Below are positions 16,778 through 25,493 of a stretch of 64,000 nucleotides of DNA, one piece after another. This DNA comes from Hyphomonadaceae bacterium (lineage in GTDB: Bacteria; Pseudomonadota; Alphaproteobacteria; Caulobacterales; Aquidulcibacteraceae). Under the pieces are notes generated by a model. The model ran no database searches. It was not told the origin of the DNA and worked only from the letters and a program-made list of their open reading frames with translations. The position numbers were made by a program, and so were the translations under genes. The DNA lies in NCBI GenBank assembly GCA_019753105.1, contig JAIELJ010000007.1, forward strand, positions 245,195 to 309,194, in the 5' to 3' direction. The first letter of the stretch is position 1; every line of letters starts with the position of its first letter.

Positions 16778-17683
16778 ATGGCAATCGTTGACGTCACGCA
16801 AGTAAGGCCAGCGAGCGCGGGAGATTATCTCGCGCTGCTGAAGCCGCGCGTGATGTCGCTCGTCGTCTTCACCGGTCTCGTCGGTTACATGGCCGCACCG
16901 GGCGCCGGTGATTGGGTTCTCGGTTTCGCATCGATGCTCTCGATCGCGGTGGCGGCCGGCGCGGCTGGCGCGCTCAATATGTGGTACGATAGCGATATCG
17001 ACGCCGTGATGAGCCGCACGCGCACGCGCCCGATCCCATCGGGCCGCGTCGAACGCGAGGAAGCGCTGATGCTCGGCCTCACGCTTTCAGCGCTATCAGT
17101 CGTGACGATGTACCTCGCCGGCGGTTTGCTGGCGGCCGGGCTGCTGGCGTTCACGATCTTCTTCTACGCCGTTATCTACACGATGTGGCTGAAGCGGCTG
17201 ACGCCGCAGAACATCGTCATTGGCGGGCTTTCTGGCGCGCTGCCGCCGGCGATTGCTTGGGCGGCGAAGGCCGGTTCGCTCTCGCTCGATCCGCTGCTGA
17301 TGGTGGCGATCATCTTCATGTGGACGCCGCCACACTTCTGGGCGCTCTCGCTCGTCTCGCACAAGGATTACGCCGACGCGCGCGTGCCGATGCTGCCGGT
17401 GACGGACGGCGCGAAGTCGACGCGCATTCACGTCTTCGTCTACTCGCTGCTGTTCGTGCCGCTGGCTGTGGCGCCTGTGTTCACCGGCCTTGGCGGGGTG
17501 ATCTACGGCGCGATTGCCGGGATTGGCGGCGCGCTCTTTCTCTTCCTCGCCTGGCGCATCCTGCGCTCGCGTGCGGGCGAGGGCGACGCGGCGCAAAACA
17601 AGCCGGCGCGCGATCTCTTCGGCTTCTCGATCCTTTATCTCTTCGCGCTCTTTGCTGCGTTACTGGCGGAGCGGGGCTTCTGA
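16778..17683 (+). CDS. ctaB: Protoheme IX farnesyltransferase (haem O synthase)
   Basis: Attaches a farnesyl group to haem B to make haem O, the precursor of the haem A in cytochrome oxidase. A UbiA-family membrane enzyme of 301 residues with about nine hydrophobic helices. The first Asp-rich motif for prenyl diphosphate and magnesium is NMWYDSDID (Asn67, Asp71, Asp75), followed by MSRTRTRPIPSG; the second conserved region is SHKDYADARVPMLPV. It begins 8 bases after coxA, with GGCGAGG as ribosome binding site, and its stop overlaps the start of the small next gene. Part of the cta operon. Confidence 0.96.
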   Translation: MAIVDVTQVRPASAGDYLALLKPRVMSLVVFTGLVGYMAAPGAGDWVLGFASMLSIAVAAGAAGALNMWYDSDIDAVMSRTRTRPIPSGRVEREEALMLGLTLSALSVVTMYLAGGLLAAGLLAFTIFFYAVIYTMWLKRLTPQNIVIGGLSGALPPAIAWAAKAGSLSLDPLLMVAIIFMWTPPHFWALSLVSHKDYADARVPMLPVTDGAKSTRIHVFVYSLLFVPLAVAPVFTGLGGVIYGAIAGIGGALFLFLAWRILRSRAGEGDAAQNKPARDLFGFSILYLFALFAALLAERGF

Positions 17684-17832
17684 TGAGCGGCGTAATTCTC
17701 ACCCCTGAACAGATCGCAGCGCGCAAGCGCCGCAACCTGATCATCGCGCTCTCGGTGGGCGCGTTCATTCTGCTCGTGTTCGCGATCACGCTGACGCAGC
17801 TTCAGGCCAACGTGCTGGATCGCCCGCTATGA
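17683..17832 (+). CDS. Small one-helix membrane protein, CoxF-like
   Basis: A 49-residue protein (starts MSGVILTPEQIAARKRR, ends QANVLDRPL) with one membrane helix at about 20-40. Its start overlaps the ctaB stop and its stop overlaps the ctaG start, so translation is coupled. The pattern of ILTPEQ, a basic cluster, one helix and a NVLxRPL end agrees with CoxF, a small protein at the same place in other alphaproteobacterial cta operons. Its exact job is not firmly known; it probably helps oxidase assembly or is an accessory subunit. Family assignment is from memory of that pattern. Confidence 0.8.
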   Translation: MSGVILTPEQIAARKRRNLIIALSVGAFILLVFAITLTQLQANVLDRPL

Positions 17833-18383
17833 ACGCGCCGCAAGATCCCAAGAAGAAGCGCATGGCGCGCACGGCGGGGATGGTCGTCGCCGCCGTCGTC
17901 GGCATGACGGGCTTGGGCTTTGCCGCTGTCCCGCTCTATGACGCGTTCTGCCGCATCACCGGCTATGGCGGCACCACGCAGGAAGCGAGTGCCGCGCCGT
18001 CTCAAATCCTGGATCAGCGCATCAACATCCGCTTCGATTCCAATATCGCGCCGGATCTGCCGATCGAGTTCGCACCGGTCCAGCGCGTCGAAAGTATCCG
18101 CATCGGCGAGACCGGCCTTGCGTTCTATCGTATCCGCAATCTTTCGGATCAGCCGATCATCGCGCGCGCGAACTACAACGTCACGCCCCACGTCGCGGGG
18201 CCATACTTTGCCAAGCTCGAATGTTTCTGCTTCACCGACCGCACGCTCGCGCCGGGTGAGGAAGCCGAGCTGCCGGTGGTTTTCTTCGTCGACCCCGAAC
18301 TGGTCGGCGATCCGGACACGCGCGATCTCGATACGATCACGCTGTCCTACACGTTCTTTCGCTCGCCGACTGACGCGAGCTAG
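17829..18383 (+). CDS. ctaG: Cytochrome c oxidase assembly protein CtaG (Cox11 family)
   Basis: Delivers copper to the CuB site of subunit I. The 184-residue protein has one N-terminal helix (about 14-35) and a periplasmic immunoglobulin-like domain. The copper-binding pair is Cys132 and Cys134 in ECFCF, and a conserved Cys41 lies just after the helix in YDAFCRITGYGG. Start ATG overlaps the previous stop by ATGA. Length and motifs are typical. Fifth gene of the operon; a short hairpin separates it from coxC. Confidence 0.96.
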   Translation: MNAPQDPKKKRMARTAGMVVAAVVGMTGLGFAAVPLYDAFCRITGYGGTTQEASAAPSQILDQRINIRFDSNIAPDLPIEFAPVQRVESIRIGETGLAFYRIRNLSDQPIIARANYNVTPHVAGPYFAKLECFCFTDRTLAPGEEAELPVVFFVDPELVGDPDTRDLDTITLSYTFFRSPTDAS

Positions 18384-18395
18384 GTTTTAGAATTC

Positions 18396-18413
18396 GGCCC
18401 GCCTTGGCGGGCC
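18396..18413. repeat. Intercistronic hairpin between ctaG and coxC
   Basis: GGCCCGCC followed by its complement GGCGGGCC with only two bases between (effective stem 7 bp, 4-base loop). It has no U-run, so it more likely marks a processing or stability site in the operon mRNA than a full terminator. Confidence 0.5.
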
Positions 18414-18436
18414 GGTGAAGTGCGAAGAGGGATCAG

Positions 18437-19342
18437 ATGGCGCACGGCGAAGTGAAGCACGACTATCACTTGGTGAACCCGAGCCCGTGGCCGTTCACCG
18501 CCTCGATCGGCGCCTTCGTGGCCGCCGTCGGATTTGTCGTATCGCAGAAGGGGTTGGTTGCTGACGCCAACAATTTCTTCTTCGGCGAAGGCCAATGGGC
18601 GCTGTTCTGGATCGGCATGATCATTCTGATCGCCACCTGCGTTGGCTGGTGGAGTGACGTGATCAAGGAAAGCAAAGCTGGAGATCACACACCGGTGGTC
18701 GATATCGGCCTGCGCTACGGCATGATCCTGTTCATCGCGTCGGAAGTGATGTTCTTCGTCGCGTGGTTCTGGGTCTTCTTCGAGATGACCATCTTCCACG
18801 GCAACCGCGCTGACTGGGTGGTGCCGACCTGGGACGCGACGACTGCCGCGGCGTGGGCGAACTGGCCGCCGCCGGCCGTTGAGACGTTCGATCCGTTCCA
18901 TCTGCCGCTGATCAACACGCTGATCCTGCTGCTCTCGGGCACGACGGTGACCTGGGCGCACCATGCGATGCAAACGGGTGACCGCAACGGCGCGCGCAAC
19001 GGCCTTATCCTCACCGTGCTGCTCGGCGTGGTGTTCGCCTGGGTGCAGTTCGCCGTCGAGTATCCGGCGGCAGGCTTTGCTTTCGGCAACACCGAGGACA
19101 TCACCAACGCCAACGTCTATGGCGCGTCATTCTTCATGGCGACGGGCTTCCACGGCTTCCACGTCATTATCGGCACGATCTTCTTGGCGATCTGCCTCCT
19201 GCGCGTAATCGCCGGTCAAATGACGCCGCAGAAGCATTTCGGCCTCGAAGCCGCGGCTTGGTACTGGCACTTCGTTGACGTGGTGTGGCTCTTCCTCTTC
19301 ACGTTCGTTTACGTGATGCCGTACCTGACGATGCAGGGGTGA
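18437..19342 (+). CDS. coxC: Cytochrome c oxidase subunit III
   Basis: Third core subunit of the aa3 oxidase; it binds lipid and stabilises proton uptake into subunit I. The 301-residue protein has about seven membrane helices and the family stretches VKHDYHLVNPSPWP at the start, MILFIASEVMFFVAWFW in the middle and TGFHGFHVIIGTIFL and WYWHFVDVVWLFLF near the end. GAAGAGGGATC lies before the ATG. An insertion with tryptophans (RADWVVPTWDATTAAAWANW, ~130-150) is present as in other alphaproteobacterial subunits. Confidence 0.96.
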   Translation: MAHGEVKHDYHLVNPSPWPFTASIGAFVAAVGFVVSQKGLVADANNFFFGEGQWALFWIGMIILIATCVGWWSDVIKESKAGDHTPVVDIGLRYGMILFIASEVMFFVAWFWVFFEMTIFHGNRADWVVPTWDATTAAAWANWPPPAVETFDPFHLPLINTLILLLSGTTVTWAHHAMQTGDRNGARNGLILTVLLGVVFAWVQFAVEYPAAGFAFGNTEDITNANVYGASFFMATGFHGFHVIIGTIFLAICLLRVIAGQMTPQKHFGLEAAAWYWHFVDVVWLFLFTFVYVMPYLTMQG

Positions 19343-19713
19343 CGGAGCGCACAGCGCCTTCGCCGTGGGTCGCGGGGATCAAGCTCCGTTGTCCGCAGTG
19401 CGGCGAGGGCGCGGTGTTTGCCGGTTATTTGCGCTTTCGCGATGCGTGCGCGGTTTGTGGCGCGAACTTCAAAGCTGCTGACGCTGGCGATGGGCCTGCG
19501 GTGTTCGTGATCCTGGTTGCGGGGGCCATAGTCGCACCGCTCTTGATCATCTTTCAGTTTGCCCTGCAGCTGCCGAGTTGGCTGGCGCTCACTCTGACAA
19601 TGGTCGCGGCCGTGGTGCTTTGCCTCGTTATGCTGCCGCCGTTCAAGGCGGTGCTGTTTGCGCTGCAGTGGAAGCACAAGGCGCGCGAAGTCCGCAACGA
19701 GGACATCGAATGA
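19339..19713 (+). CDS. DUF983 membrane protein with zinc-ribbon
   Basis: A 124-residue protein with two CxxC knuckles (Cys18/Cys21 in CPQCG, Cys37/Cys40 in CAVCG) and two membrane helices behind them. DUF983 genes are regularly found in alphaproteobacterial cytochrome oxidase operons, but the function is not established. The GTG at 19339 is chosen because it overlaps the coxC stop in the GTGA style of this operon; the open frame is longer inside coxC. Its stop overlaps the next start. Confidence 0.85.
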   Translation: MTERTAPSPWVAGIKLRCPQCGEGAVFAGYLRFRDACAVCGANFKAADAGDGPAVFVILVAGAIVAPLLIIFQFALQLPSWLALTLTMVAAVVLCLVMLPPFKAVLFALQWKHKAREVRNEDIE

Positions 19714-20402
19714 TCCGTTTCCGTCCGCTCATTGTGATGACGATCTTCTCGATCGTCGCCCTCGCCGTGCTGATCTCCTTCGGCCGCTGGCAGTGGGAGA
19801 AGTACGAAGAAAAGACCGCCGCCGCCGATGAGCCGGTGGCTGAAATGACGATCGAACAATACCAGCCGATCCATGACGCGGTTCAATTCGTCCACGGCGT
19901 CCGCCCCGATACGCGCGAGCAGGGCTGGCGGGTGTTCGTGCCGGTCGTGTTCGGCGACAGCGTTGTCTTCGTCGATTCCGACTTTATCCCAGAGATTACG
20001 CCGCCCAATCCCGATGAAGTGCGCGTGCCGCCTTTGCTGCGCGGTGGCGCGCCGATCCGGGGCGCCTCTATCCGGCCCGAGCCGCCAGCGCCGCTAACGC
20101 TCGCGCCGCGTCCGCTGCAGCGTCTGTGGTTTTCTGTCGATCTGGGCGCCATGGGCCGTAATGGCGGGCTTGAGAACGTCGCCGATTACTACATTGCGAG
20201 TTCATATGTCGGCGCCGATGGCCGCGCTGTTTCCAACCCGTTCGCGCTCGCGCCGGGCGCGGACGTGCTGCCGCCGGCGCGACACCTGGGTTACGCGATC
20301 ACGTGGTACGGCCTCGCACTTGTGCTCATCGTGATCTACTTCGCCTACCACGTCAGCGTCGAGCGCCTCAGCTTCAGGCCGCCGGCGTCACCGGAGAGTT
20401 GA
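19710..20402 (+). CDS. SURF1 family oxidase assembly protein
   Basis: SURF1 (Shy1) helps insert haem A into subunit I. The 230-residue product has the expected layout: a membrane helix near each end (about 5-24 and 195-215) and a periplasmic domain between. Family marks include FGRWQWEKYEEK after the first helix and NGGLENVADYY and HLGYAITWYGLAL before and in the last helix. The start codon overlaps the DUF983 stop (ATGA) and the stop overlaps the next start (TGATG), so this is a coupled operon gene. Confidence 0.9.
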   Translation: MIRFRPLIVMTIFSIVALAVLISFGRWQWEKYEEKTAAADEPVAEMTIEQYQPIHDAVQFVHGVRPDTREQGWRVFVPVVFGDSVVFVDSDFIPEITPPNPDEVRVPPLLRGGAPIRGASIRPEPPAPLTLAPRPLQRLWFSVDLGAMGRNGGLENVADYYIASSYVGADGRAVSNPFALAPGADVLPPARHLGYAITWYGLALVLIVIYFAYHVSVERLSFRPPASPES

Positions 20403-21658
20403 TGAGCGATCTCGATCTTGTGCGCTTGCCCAATGGCGTGCGCGTCGCACTCGACCCGATGCCGGGTTTGGCGACGACGGCGCTCGGCGTCTGGCAACGC
20501 GTCGGCGCGCGCTGGGAACCGGCTGAGATCAACGGCATCGCGCACCTTTTCGAACACATGGCCTTCAAAGGCGCAGGCTCACGTGACGCCAAGCAATTCG
20601 CCGAAGCGGCGGAGAATGTCGGCGCAGTGATGAACGCCGCCACGGGTTACGAGCGCACTGCCTATTACGCTCGCACGGTGGCGGACTCAGCGCCCTTCAT
20701 GCTCGACATGATCGCCGACATTCTGTTCGCGCCGCACTGGGCGCCGGATGATCTGGAGAAAGAGAAGGGCGTGGTCGCGCAGGAGCGCGGTGAAGCGTTC
20801 GATGCGCCCGATGACCGCGTCTTCGAACTACACCAGGCCGCGCTCTATCCGAACCAACCGCTAGGCCGCCCGATCCTCGGCGAAGAGGCGACGCTCGCGA
20901 ATGTAAGCGTCGAGACGCTGAAGGCCTTCAGCGAGCAGCACATGACGCCCGAGCGTGTCGTCATCGCCGTCGCCGGCGCGTTCGATCGCGAGGCTATTCT
21001 CGAGATTGCGCACAACCGCTTTGCGCACCTTAAGCCGCGTGCGGCGGTGACCTCGGCGCCAGCCGCCCCCGCCCACGGCAGCGCGAGCGAGACACGCAAG
21101 CTTGAACAGACCCACCTCGTGCTCTCCTGGCCATCGCCGACCGCGGGCGATGATCGGATTTTCGCCGCGCGGATGCTCTCCGAGATTTTCGGCGGCGGCA
21201 TGTCCTCGCGGCTCTTTCAGGAAGTCCGCGAGAAGCACGGTCTCGTCTACGCCATCGATTCTGGGCTCGACACTTTGGAGGATGCCGGGCGGCTCAGCGT
21301 TTACGCCGGCTGCTCCGCCAAGAACGCGCGCACGGTCGCCGAGATCGTCCGCGACCAGCTCGCGTTGATGGCGGAAAAAGGCCCAACGGAAGCCGAGTTG
21401 GCGCGCGCCAAGGCCGTCTCCCGCGCGCAAATGCTAATGGGCCTAGAGGCGCCGACAGCGCGGGCTGAAGCGCGCGTCAGCCAAGTCTTCCTCCGCGACC
21501 GGCTTGTGGATTTCGCGGAAGTCCGGGCCAAGTTCGACGCCGTAACGACGGCCGACGTGCAGGCGATCGCGGCGAACGCGCTGGCGGGGCCAGTCTGCGT
21601 CGCTGCAATCGGCCCCAAGGCGGGGCATGGCGCGATCGAGGTATTTGAGGCATCCTGA
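20402..21658 (+). CDS. M16 family zinc peptidase (mitochondrial processing peptidase-like)
   Basis: A 418-residue peptidase with the inverted zinc motif HxxEH as His48, Glu51 and His52 (HLFEHMAFKG), and the downstream third ligand region LEKEKGVVAQE. Family members resemble the mitochondrial processing peptidase beta subunit and bacterial PqqL/YmxG. The second domain starts around residue 220 with GGGMSSRLFQEVREKHGLVY, a well-conserved family segment. It is translationally coupled to SURF1. Its substrate is unknown; the position next to oxidase genes is usual in this group. Confidence 0.93.
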   Translation: MSDLDLVRLPNGVRVALDPMPGLATTALGVWQRVGARWEPAEINGIAHLFEHMAFKGAGSRDAKQFAEAAENVGAVMNAATGYERTAYYARTVADSAPFMLDMIADILFAPHWAPDDLEKEKGVVAQERGEAFDAPDDRVFELHQAALYPNQPLGRPILGEEATLANVSVETLKAFSEQHMTPERVVIAVAGAFDREAILEIAHNRFAHLKPRAAVTSAPAAPAHGSASETRKLEQTHLVLSWPSPTAGDDRIFAARMLSEIFGGGMSSRLFQEVREKHGLVYAIDSGLDTLEDAGRLSVYAGCSAKNARTVAEIVRDQLALMAEKGPTEAELARAKAVSRAQMLMGLEAPTARAEARVSQVFLRDRLVDFAEVRAKFDAVTTADVQAIAANALAGPVCVAAIGPKAGHGAIEVFEAS

Positions 21659-21662
21659 GCCC

Positions 21663-22235
21663 ATGGCTTTGATGCGCAAAGACAACGAGGGCGCGCGCCG
21701 CATCGACGGCGAGGGCGTCTATTTACGCGCGCCGGAATTGCGCGATTACCAGGATTGGGCCGATGTCCGCGAAGCCAGCCGCGCCCACCTGATCCCGTGG
21801 GAGCCGACCTGGGCGCAGGACGAAACCTCGCGCGGCTCCTTCCGCTACAAACTGCGCCGCTACACCGAAGATGCGCGCGATGACCGCGCCTATGCGCTCT
21901 TCGTCTTCCGCGAGGAGGATGATGCGCTCGTCGGCGGCGTCACGCTTTCCAACATCCGTCGCGGCGTCGCGCAAATGGCGTCGCTCGGCTATTGGGCCGG
22001 CGAGATGCATTCAGGCCGCGGCTACATCACCGCCGCGGTGCGCGCCGTCGTGCGCTATGCGTTCGAGGATTTGGATCTGCATCGCGTCGAAGCCGCGTGC
22101 CAGCCCGATAACGCGCCATCGCGCCGCGTGTTGGAGAAGGCAGGCTTCACCCACGAAGGCGTCGCCAAGGCCTATCTCAAGATCAACGGCCAGTGGCGCG
22201 ACCACTTGCTGTTCGGCATCACGAACGGCGCTTAA
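21663..22235 (+). CDS. GNAT acetyltransferase, RimJ-like
   Basis: RimJ acetylates the N-terminal alanine of ribosomal protein S5 in E. coli; this 190-residue homologue is probably a protein N-acetyltransferase, but the substrate is not certain. The acetyl-CoA loop lies at GYWAGEMHSGRGYITAAV and the RimJ-type block HRVEAACQPDNAPSRRVLEKAGF is complete, followed by EGVAKAYLKINGQWRDH, also typical of RimJ. The ATG at 21663 is 4 bases after the protease stop, so it probably ends the long operon. Its TAA overlaps the stop region of convergent YqgE. Confidence 0.88.
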   Translation: MALMRKDNEGARRIDGEGVYLRAPELRDYQDWADVREASRAHLIPWEPTWAQDETSRGSFRYKLRRYTEDARDDRAYALFVFREEDDALVGGVTLSNIRRGVAQMASLGYWAGEMHSGRGYITAAVRAVVRYAFEDLDLHRVEAACQPDNAPSRRVLEKAGFTHEGVAKAYLKINGQWRDHLLFGITNGA

Positions 22236-22801
22236 GCGCTGCCCATGTCGCTTAGCTGCGACGGATCAAAGCCAAGCGCCTTGATCGCAGCGGCCCACTT
22301 CTGCTCGTGGCGTTCGCCGAACACGATGGCGTTGTCTGCATCGACGATAAGCCACGCGTTCTGCTTTAGCTCGTCCTCAAGCTGACCTGCGCTCCATCCC
22401 GCACACCCCAACGCCAGCACGAATTGCTCCGGCGCTTGCTCGCCTGCGACGGCAACCAAGATGTCGCGCGTCGCCGTCAAGCGAATGCCAGGCGCCACGT
22501 CTTGCGTTGCATCGCCGGCGGCGAAATCTTCCGAGTGCAGCACGAAGCCGCGATCCTGGCGCACGGGGCCGCCATCGAGCACCAGGCGTCCGGCGATCTC
22601 TTCGTCTTCCGCCTCCAGGCCCAAATGATCGAGCACATCCGAAAGCGTCATTTCATCGCGCGGCTTGTTGATGATGACGCCCATCGCGTGCTCGGCATCG
22701 TGCTGGCACATCATGATGACGCTGCCCTCGAACCGAGGATCGCCGATGCCCGGCATGGCCACGAGAAGTTTGCCCTGAAGCGTATCCGTCATGGGTTCCA
22801 T
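22232..22801 (-). CDS. YqgE/AlgH family protein
   Basis: A 189-residue member of the YqgE/AlgH family (UPF0301), of unclear function, often near acetyltransferase or peroxiredoxin genes. Recognisable stretches are LQGKLLVAMPGIGDPRFEGSVI (cited in part, KLLVAMPGIGDPRF), HDAEHAMGVIINKP, LDGGPVRQDRGFVLH, and LGCAGWSAGQLEDELKQNAWL. I place the start at ATG 22801 (MEPMTD) behind AGGA; an ATG at 22792 is also possible. It is convergent with the RimJ-like gene and divergent from the peroxiredoxin. Confidence 0.92.
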   Translation of the reverse strand: MEPMTDTLQGKLLVAMPGIGDPRFEGSVIMMCQHDAEHAMGVIINKPRDEMTLSDVLDHLGLEAEDEEIAGRLVLDGGPVRQDRGFVLHSEDFAAGDATQDVAPGIRLTATRDILVAVAGEQAPEQFVLALGCAGWSAGQLEDELKQNAWLIVDADNAIVFGERHEQKWAAAIKALGFDPSQLSDMGSA

Positions 22802-22885
22802 GGTCCTGCGCCCGGCGCGTTCGCGCAAGAGGGCGCTCGCATCTGGCGCTGTAAGCCCCTAAATAGGCGCATAGAGGAGACACCT

Positions 22886-23368
22886 ATGATCAAAGTTGGC
22901 GAGAGCCTGCCCGACGTGCAGTTCAACGTGCCCACCAGCGAGGGCATGAAAACCATGCGCACCGCCGAAATTTTCGGCGGCAAGACAGTGGCGCTGTTCG
23001 CCGTACCGGGGGCCTTCACGCCGACCTGCTCGGCCCGCCACTTGCCGAGCTTCCGCGACAAGGCGGCCGAGTTCAAAGGTAAAGGCGTCGATACGATTGC
23101 TTGCACCGCAGTGAACGATCATTTCGTGATGGGTGCGTGGGCGAAGGATCAAAACTGCGCCGAAGACATCATGATGCTCTCCGACGGCTCCGGCGAGTTC
23201 GCACGCGCCGTTGGCCTCGACGCCGATTTCTCCAAGTTCGGCATGGGCCCGCGCTCGAAGCGCTATTCAATGCTCGTCAAGGATGGCGTGGTAAAAGAGC
23301 TCAACGTCGAAGAAGGCGGTGAATACAAGGTTTCCAGCGCCGAGCATTTGCTCGGCCAGTTAAGCTAA
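22886..23368 (+). CDS. Peroxiredoxin of the Prx5 type
   Basis: Reduces peroxides with thiol electrons. The 160-residue protein has the peroxidatic Cys48 in the motif PGAFTPTCSARHLPSF, typical of the Prx5/AhpE-like class, and further cysteines at 73 and 91 (ACTAVND, QNCAED), one of which could resolve the sulfenate. The ATG lies 5 bases behind GAGGAGA. It uses its own promoter, divergent from YqgE. The reductant (glutaredoxin or thioredoxin) cannot be told here. Confidence 0.94.
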   Translation: MIKVGESLPDVQFNVPTSEGMKTMRTAEIFGGKTVALFAVPGAFTPTCSARHLPSFRDKAAEFKGKGVDTIACTAVNDHFVMGAWAKDQNCAEDIMMLSDGSGEFARAVGLDADFSKFGMGPRSKRYSMLVKDGVVKELNVEEGGEYKVSSAEHLLGQLS

Positions 23369-23419
23369 CGGCAACCATAAGCGCGATCGGCCGCAGAAGC
23401 GGCGAGGGGCATGTAGAAT

Positions 23420-24379
23420 ATGGGCAGTGTCGCCATCATCATCGTCGTCGCCGCTTTGGTGCTGGCGTTCAGTTCGATCAAGATCGTCCCGCAGGGGCGC
23501 CAGTTCACGGCTGAGCGCTTCGGACGCTACACGCGCACGCTGAAGCCGGGCATCTCGTTTCTGGTGCCGTTCGTTGATCGCATCGGGCGGCGCTTGTCGA
23601 TGATGGAAACCGTGCTCGACGTGCCGCGCCAGGACGTCATCACGAAAGATAACGCCGTCGTCTCCGTTGACGCCGTCGTGTTCATTCAGATCATCGACGC
23701 CGCGAAGGCCGCGTACGAAGTCGAGAACCTGAAGCTCGCCATTCAGAACCTCTGCATGACCAACACGCGGACGGTCGTCGGCGCCATGGATCTGGACGAA
23801 GTGCTCTCGCAGCGTGACTCGATCAATGCGCGCTTGCTCGGCGTCGTCGATGCCGCCACCGATGCGTGGGGCACGAAGGTCATGCGCATCGAGATCAAGG
23901 ACCTCTCGCCGCCTGCCGACATCACCCAGTCGATGGCGCGTCAGATGAAGGCCGAGCGCGAACGCCGCGCGCAAATTCTGGAAGCTGAAGGCGACAAAGC
24001 CGCCGCTATTCTCCGCGCCGAAGGCGCCAAGCAATCGGCGATCCTGCAAGCCGAAGGCCGCCGCGAAGCGGCCTATCGCGACGCCGAAGCCCGCGAACGC
24101 GAAGCAGAAGCCGAAGCGAAGGCGACCGAGATGGTCTCGCAGGCCATCAGCAAGGGCGACGTCAACGCCATTCGCTACTTCCTCGGCCTGAAATACGTCG
24201 AAGCCTTCGGCCAACTCGCAACCTCGAACCAACAGCGCACCGTGATCGTACCGGCGGACCTCTCGGGTCTCTCCGGCCTCGTCGAAGGCTTGCGCGCACT
24301 GAATGCGCAAGGCGAAGCGGGCGCGGGCGGCGGCGGCTTAGGTCTGCCACGCACCTCAGTGCCGCCAACACGTCCGTAG
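23420..24379 (+). CDS. SPFH/band 7 membrane protein (QmcA/stomatin-like)
   Basis: Membrane-anchored scaffold of the stomatin family, thought to organise membrane microdomains or quality-control proteases. The 319-residue product has an N-terminal helix ([14 protein letters not shown]), the SPFH domain ([29 protein letters not shown] in part: [14 protein letters not shown]) and a long coiled coil around 175-245 of the [17 protein letters not shown] type. The C-terminus is glycine-rich. NfeD follows on the same strand at 24589, the usual partner; a 23-bp inverted-repeat element sits between. Confidence 0.93.
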   Translation: MGSVAIIIVVAALVLAFSSIKIVPQGRQFTAERFGRYTRTLKPGISFLVPFVDRIGRRLSMMETVLDVPRQDVITKDNAVVSVDAVVFIQIIDAAKAAYEVENLKLAIQNLCMTNTRTVVGAMDLDEVLSQRDSINARLLGVVDAATDAWGTKVMRIEIKDLSPPADITQSMARQMKAERERRAQILEAEGDKAAAILRAEGAKQSAILQAEGRREAAYRDAEAREREAEAEAKATEMVSQAISKGDVNAIRYFLGLKYVEAFGQLATSNQQRTVIVPADLSGLSGLVEGLRALNAQGEAGAGGGGLGLPRTSVPPTRP

Positions 24380-24387
24380 TTGTAAGG

Positions 24388-24539
24388 AGCGCGGGTCTTC
24401 AGACCCGCATCTTCGCAACTGTCGCATGAAGCGTCACCCTGAGCGTGTCGAAGGGCGACGCCACGCGCTGACGCCGGTGGCGCTTCGATGTTCTGGGACG
24501 TCGGCACGAGGTCGAAATGCGGGTCTGAAGACCCGCGCT
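24388..24539. repeat. Palindromic element with 23-bp inverted ends between SPFH and NfeD genes
   Basis: The segments 24388-24410 and 24517-24539 are perfect reverse complements over 23 bases, and each contains its own hairpin, GCGGGTC followed by 4 bases and GACCCGC. Inside lies a dyad at 24431-24461 around CCTGAGCGTGTCGAAGG, which is related to the copies after argS at 32515-32603. It looks like a compound miniature element in the gap of a gene pair that is normally adjacent. Confidence 0.75.
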
Positions 24540-24588
24540 GCTTTAATGCCGCCTAGAAGGCGCCGCTTGAACTCGCTACATTGAACCC

Positions 24589-25041
24589 ATGGATACGATC
24601 GTTTCCCTGCTTCACGGCATCGGCCCGCAACATTGGCTGGTGCTTGGTCTTGCCCTGCTGATCGCCGAAATGGCGAGCGGCACGACGTATCTGCTTTGGC
24701 CGGCCGTCGCGGCTTTTCTGGTCGCTTTGGTCTCGTGGCTCGTGCCGAGCGGCTGGATGGCCGAGTTCGGCATCTTCGCGCTGCTCATCATCGCGCTCAC
24801 CTATTTCGGCCAACCCATCGTGCGCCGTTGGCGCAATGAGGGCGCCGCGACCGGCTTGAACGAGCGCGCCTCGGCATTGGTTGGCGCGCGCGGCGTGGTG
24901 CAAACTTTCGCCAACGGCGTAGGCTCGGTCAAAGTGCAAGATACAGTCTGGCGGGCAACCAGCGATGAAGCTCTGGAAGCAGGGCAGGCCGTGGAAATCG
25001 CCAGCGTCAATGGCGCCACGCTCAAGGTGAAACGCGGCTAA
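24589..25041 (+). CDS. NfeD family membrane protein
   Basis: Short NfeD (150 residues): about three membrane helices in the first 85 residues, then an OB-fold domain beginning near LNERASALVGARGVV and ending EIASVNGATLKVKR. NfeD and SPFH proteins act together in bacterial membranes, and the gene pair here is the standard arrangement, though separated by ~210 bases carrying repeat elements. A weak ribosome binding site precedes the ATG. Its stop overlaps the stop of convergent marR. Confidence 0.92.
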   Translation: MDTIVSLLHGIGPQHWLVLGLALLIAEMASGTTYLLWPAVAAFLVALVSWLVPSGWMAEFGIFALLIIALTYFGQPIVRRWRNEGAATGLNERASALVGARGVVQTFANGVGSVKVQDTVWRATSDEALEAGQAVEIASVNGATLKVKRG

Positions 25042-25493
25042 TCGCGCGCGGCGTCGAGCGTCTGGCGCAGCTTGGTCAGCACTGGCAGCACGCGCTTCAA
25101 CTCCGCAGCGGGGAACGCGTTCAGCAAATCCGTCAACACAGGCGCGATGCGGGCGATTGCTTGTTCACGCGCGGCGCGGCCAGCGCGGGTGATGCGCGCG
25201 ATCTTGCCGCGCCCGTCCTCGGGATCGGGGGAAAGCGTGATGAAGCCTGCAGCTTCCAGCCGCTGCAGCGTATTGGTCATAGCACCCTTGGTGACCTGAA
25301 AGTTGCGCGCCAGCTGCGTCGGTCGTTCTTCATCCCGCGCCAAACGCACGAAGTGGTTCAGCACGCCGAAGCCGGCGAGCGACAAGCCCTCCGGCAACAC
25401 ACGCTCGAACGCAGCACCCGAGAGTTGGGCGATGATGGCGATTTCGTTGAAGGCCTGGAATGCAGCCGAAGCATCGCTGGACTCTTGCTTCAT
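25038..25493 (-). CDS. MarR-family transcriptional regulator
   Basis: A 151-residue winged-helix dimer that probably represses its own operon. The recognition helix lies around QLARNFQVTKGAMTNTLQRLEAAGF and the wing around PDPEDGRGKIARIT. Its start overlaps the stop of the nitroreductase gene by four bases (ATGA), so the two are co-expressed from the promoter at 26645-26673, which carries two palindromes suited to a dimeric MarR protein. This arrangement suggests autoregulation. The ligand is unknown; quinones or nitroaromatics would fit the enzyme. Confidence 0.93.
   Translation of the reverse strand: MKQESSDASAAFQAFNEIAIIAQLSGAAFERVLPEGLSLAGFGVLNHFVRLARDEERPTQLARNFQVTKGAMTNTLQRLEAAGFITLSPDPEDGRGKIARITRAGRAAREQAIARIAPVLTDLLNAFPAAELKRVLPVLTKLRQTLDAARD

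Noticed and set aside
14902-16797. 631-residue open frame antisense to coxB/coxA
   Set aside because: Full of Arg, Asp, Glu and His in the pattern produced by reading GC-rich third positions backwards. coxA on the other strand has every catalytic motif, so the antisense frame is a shadow.
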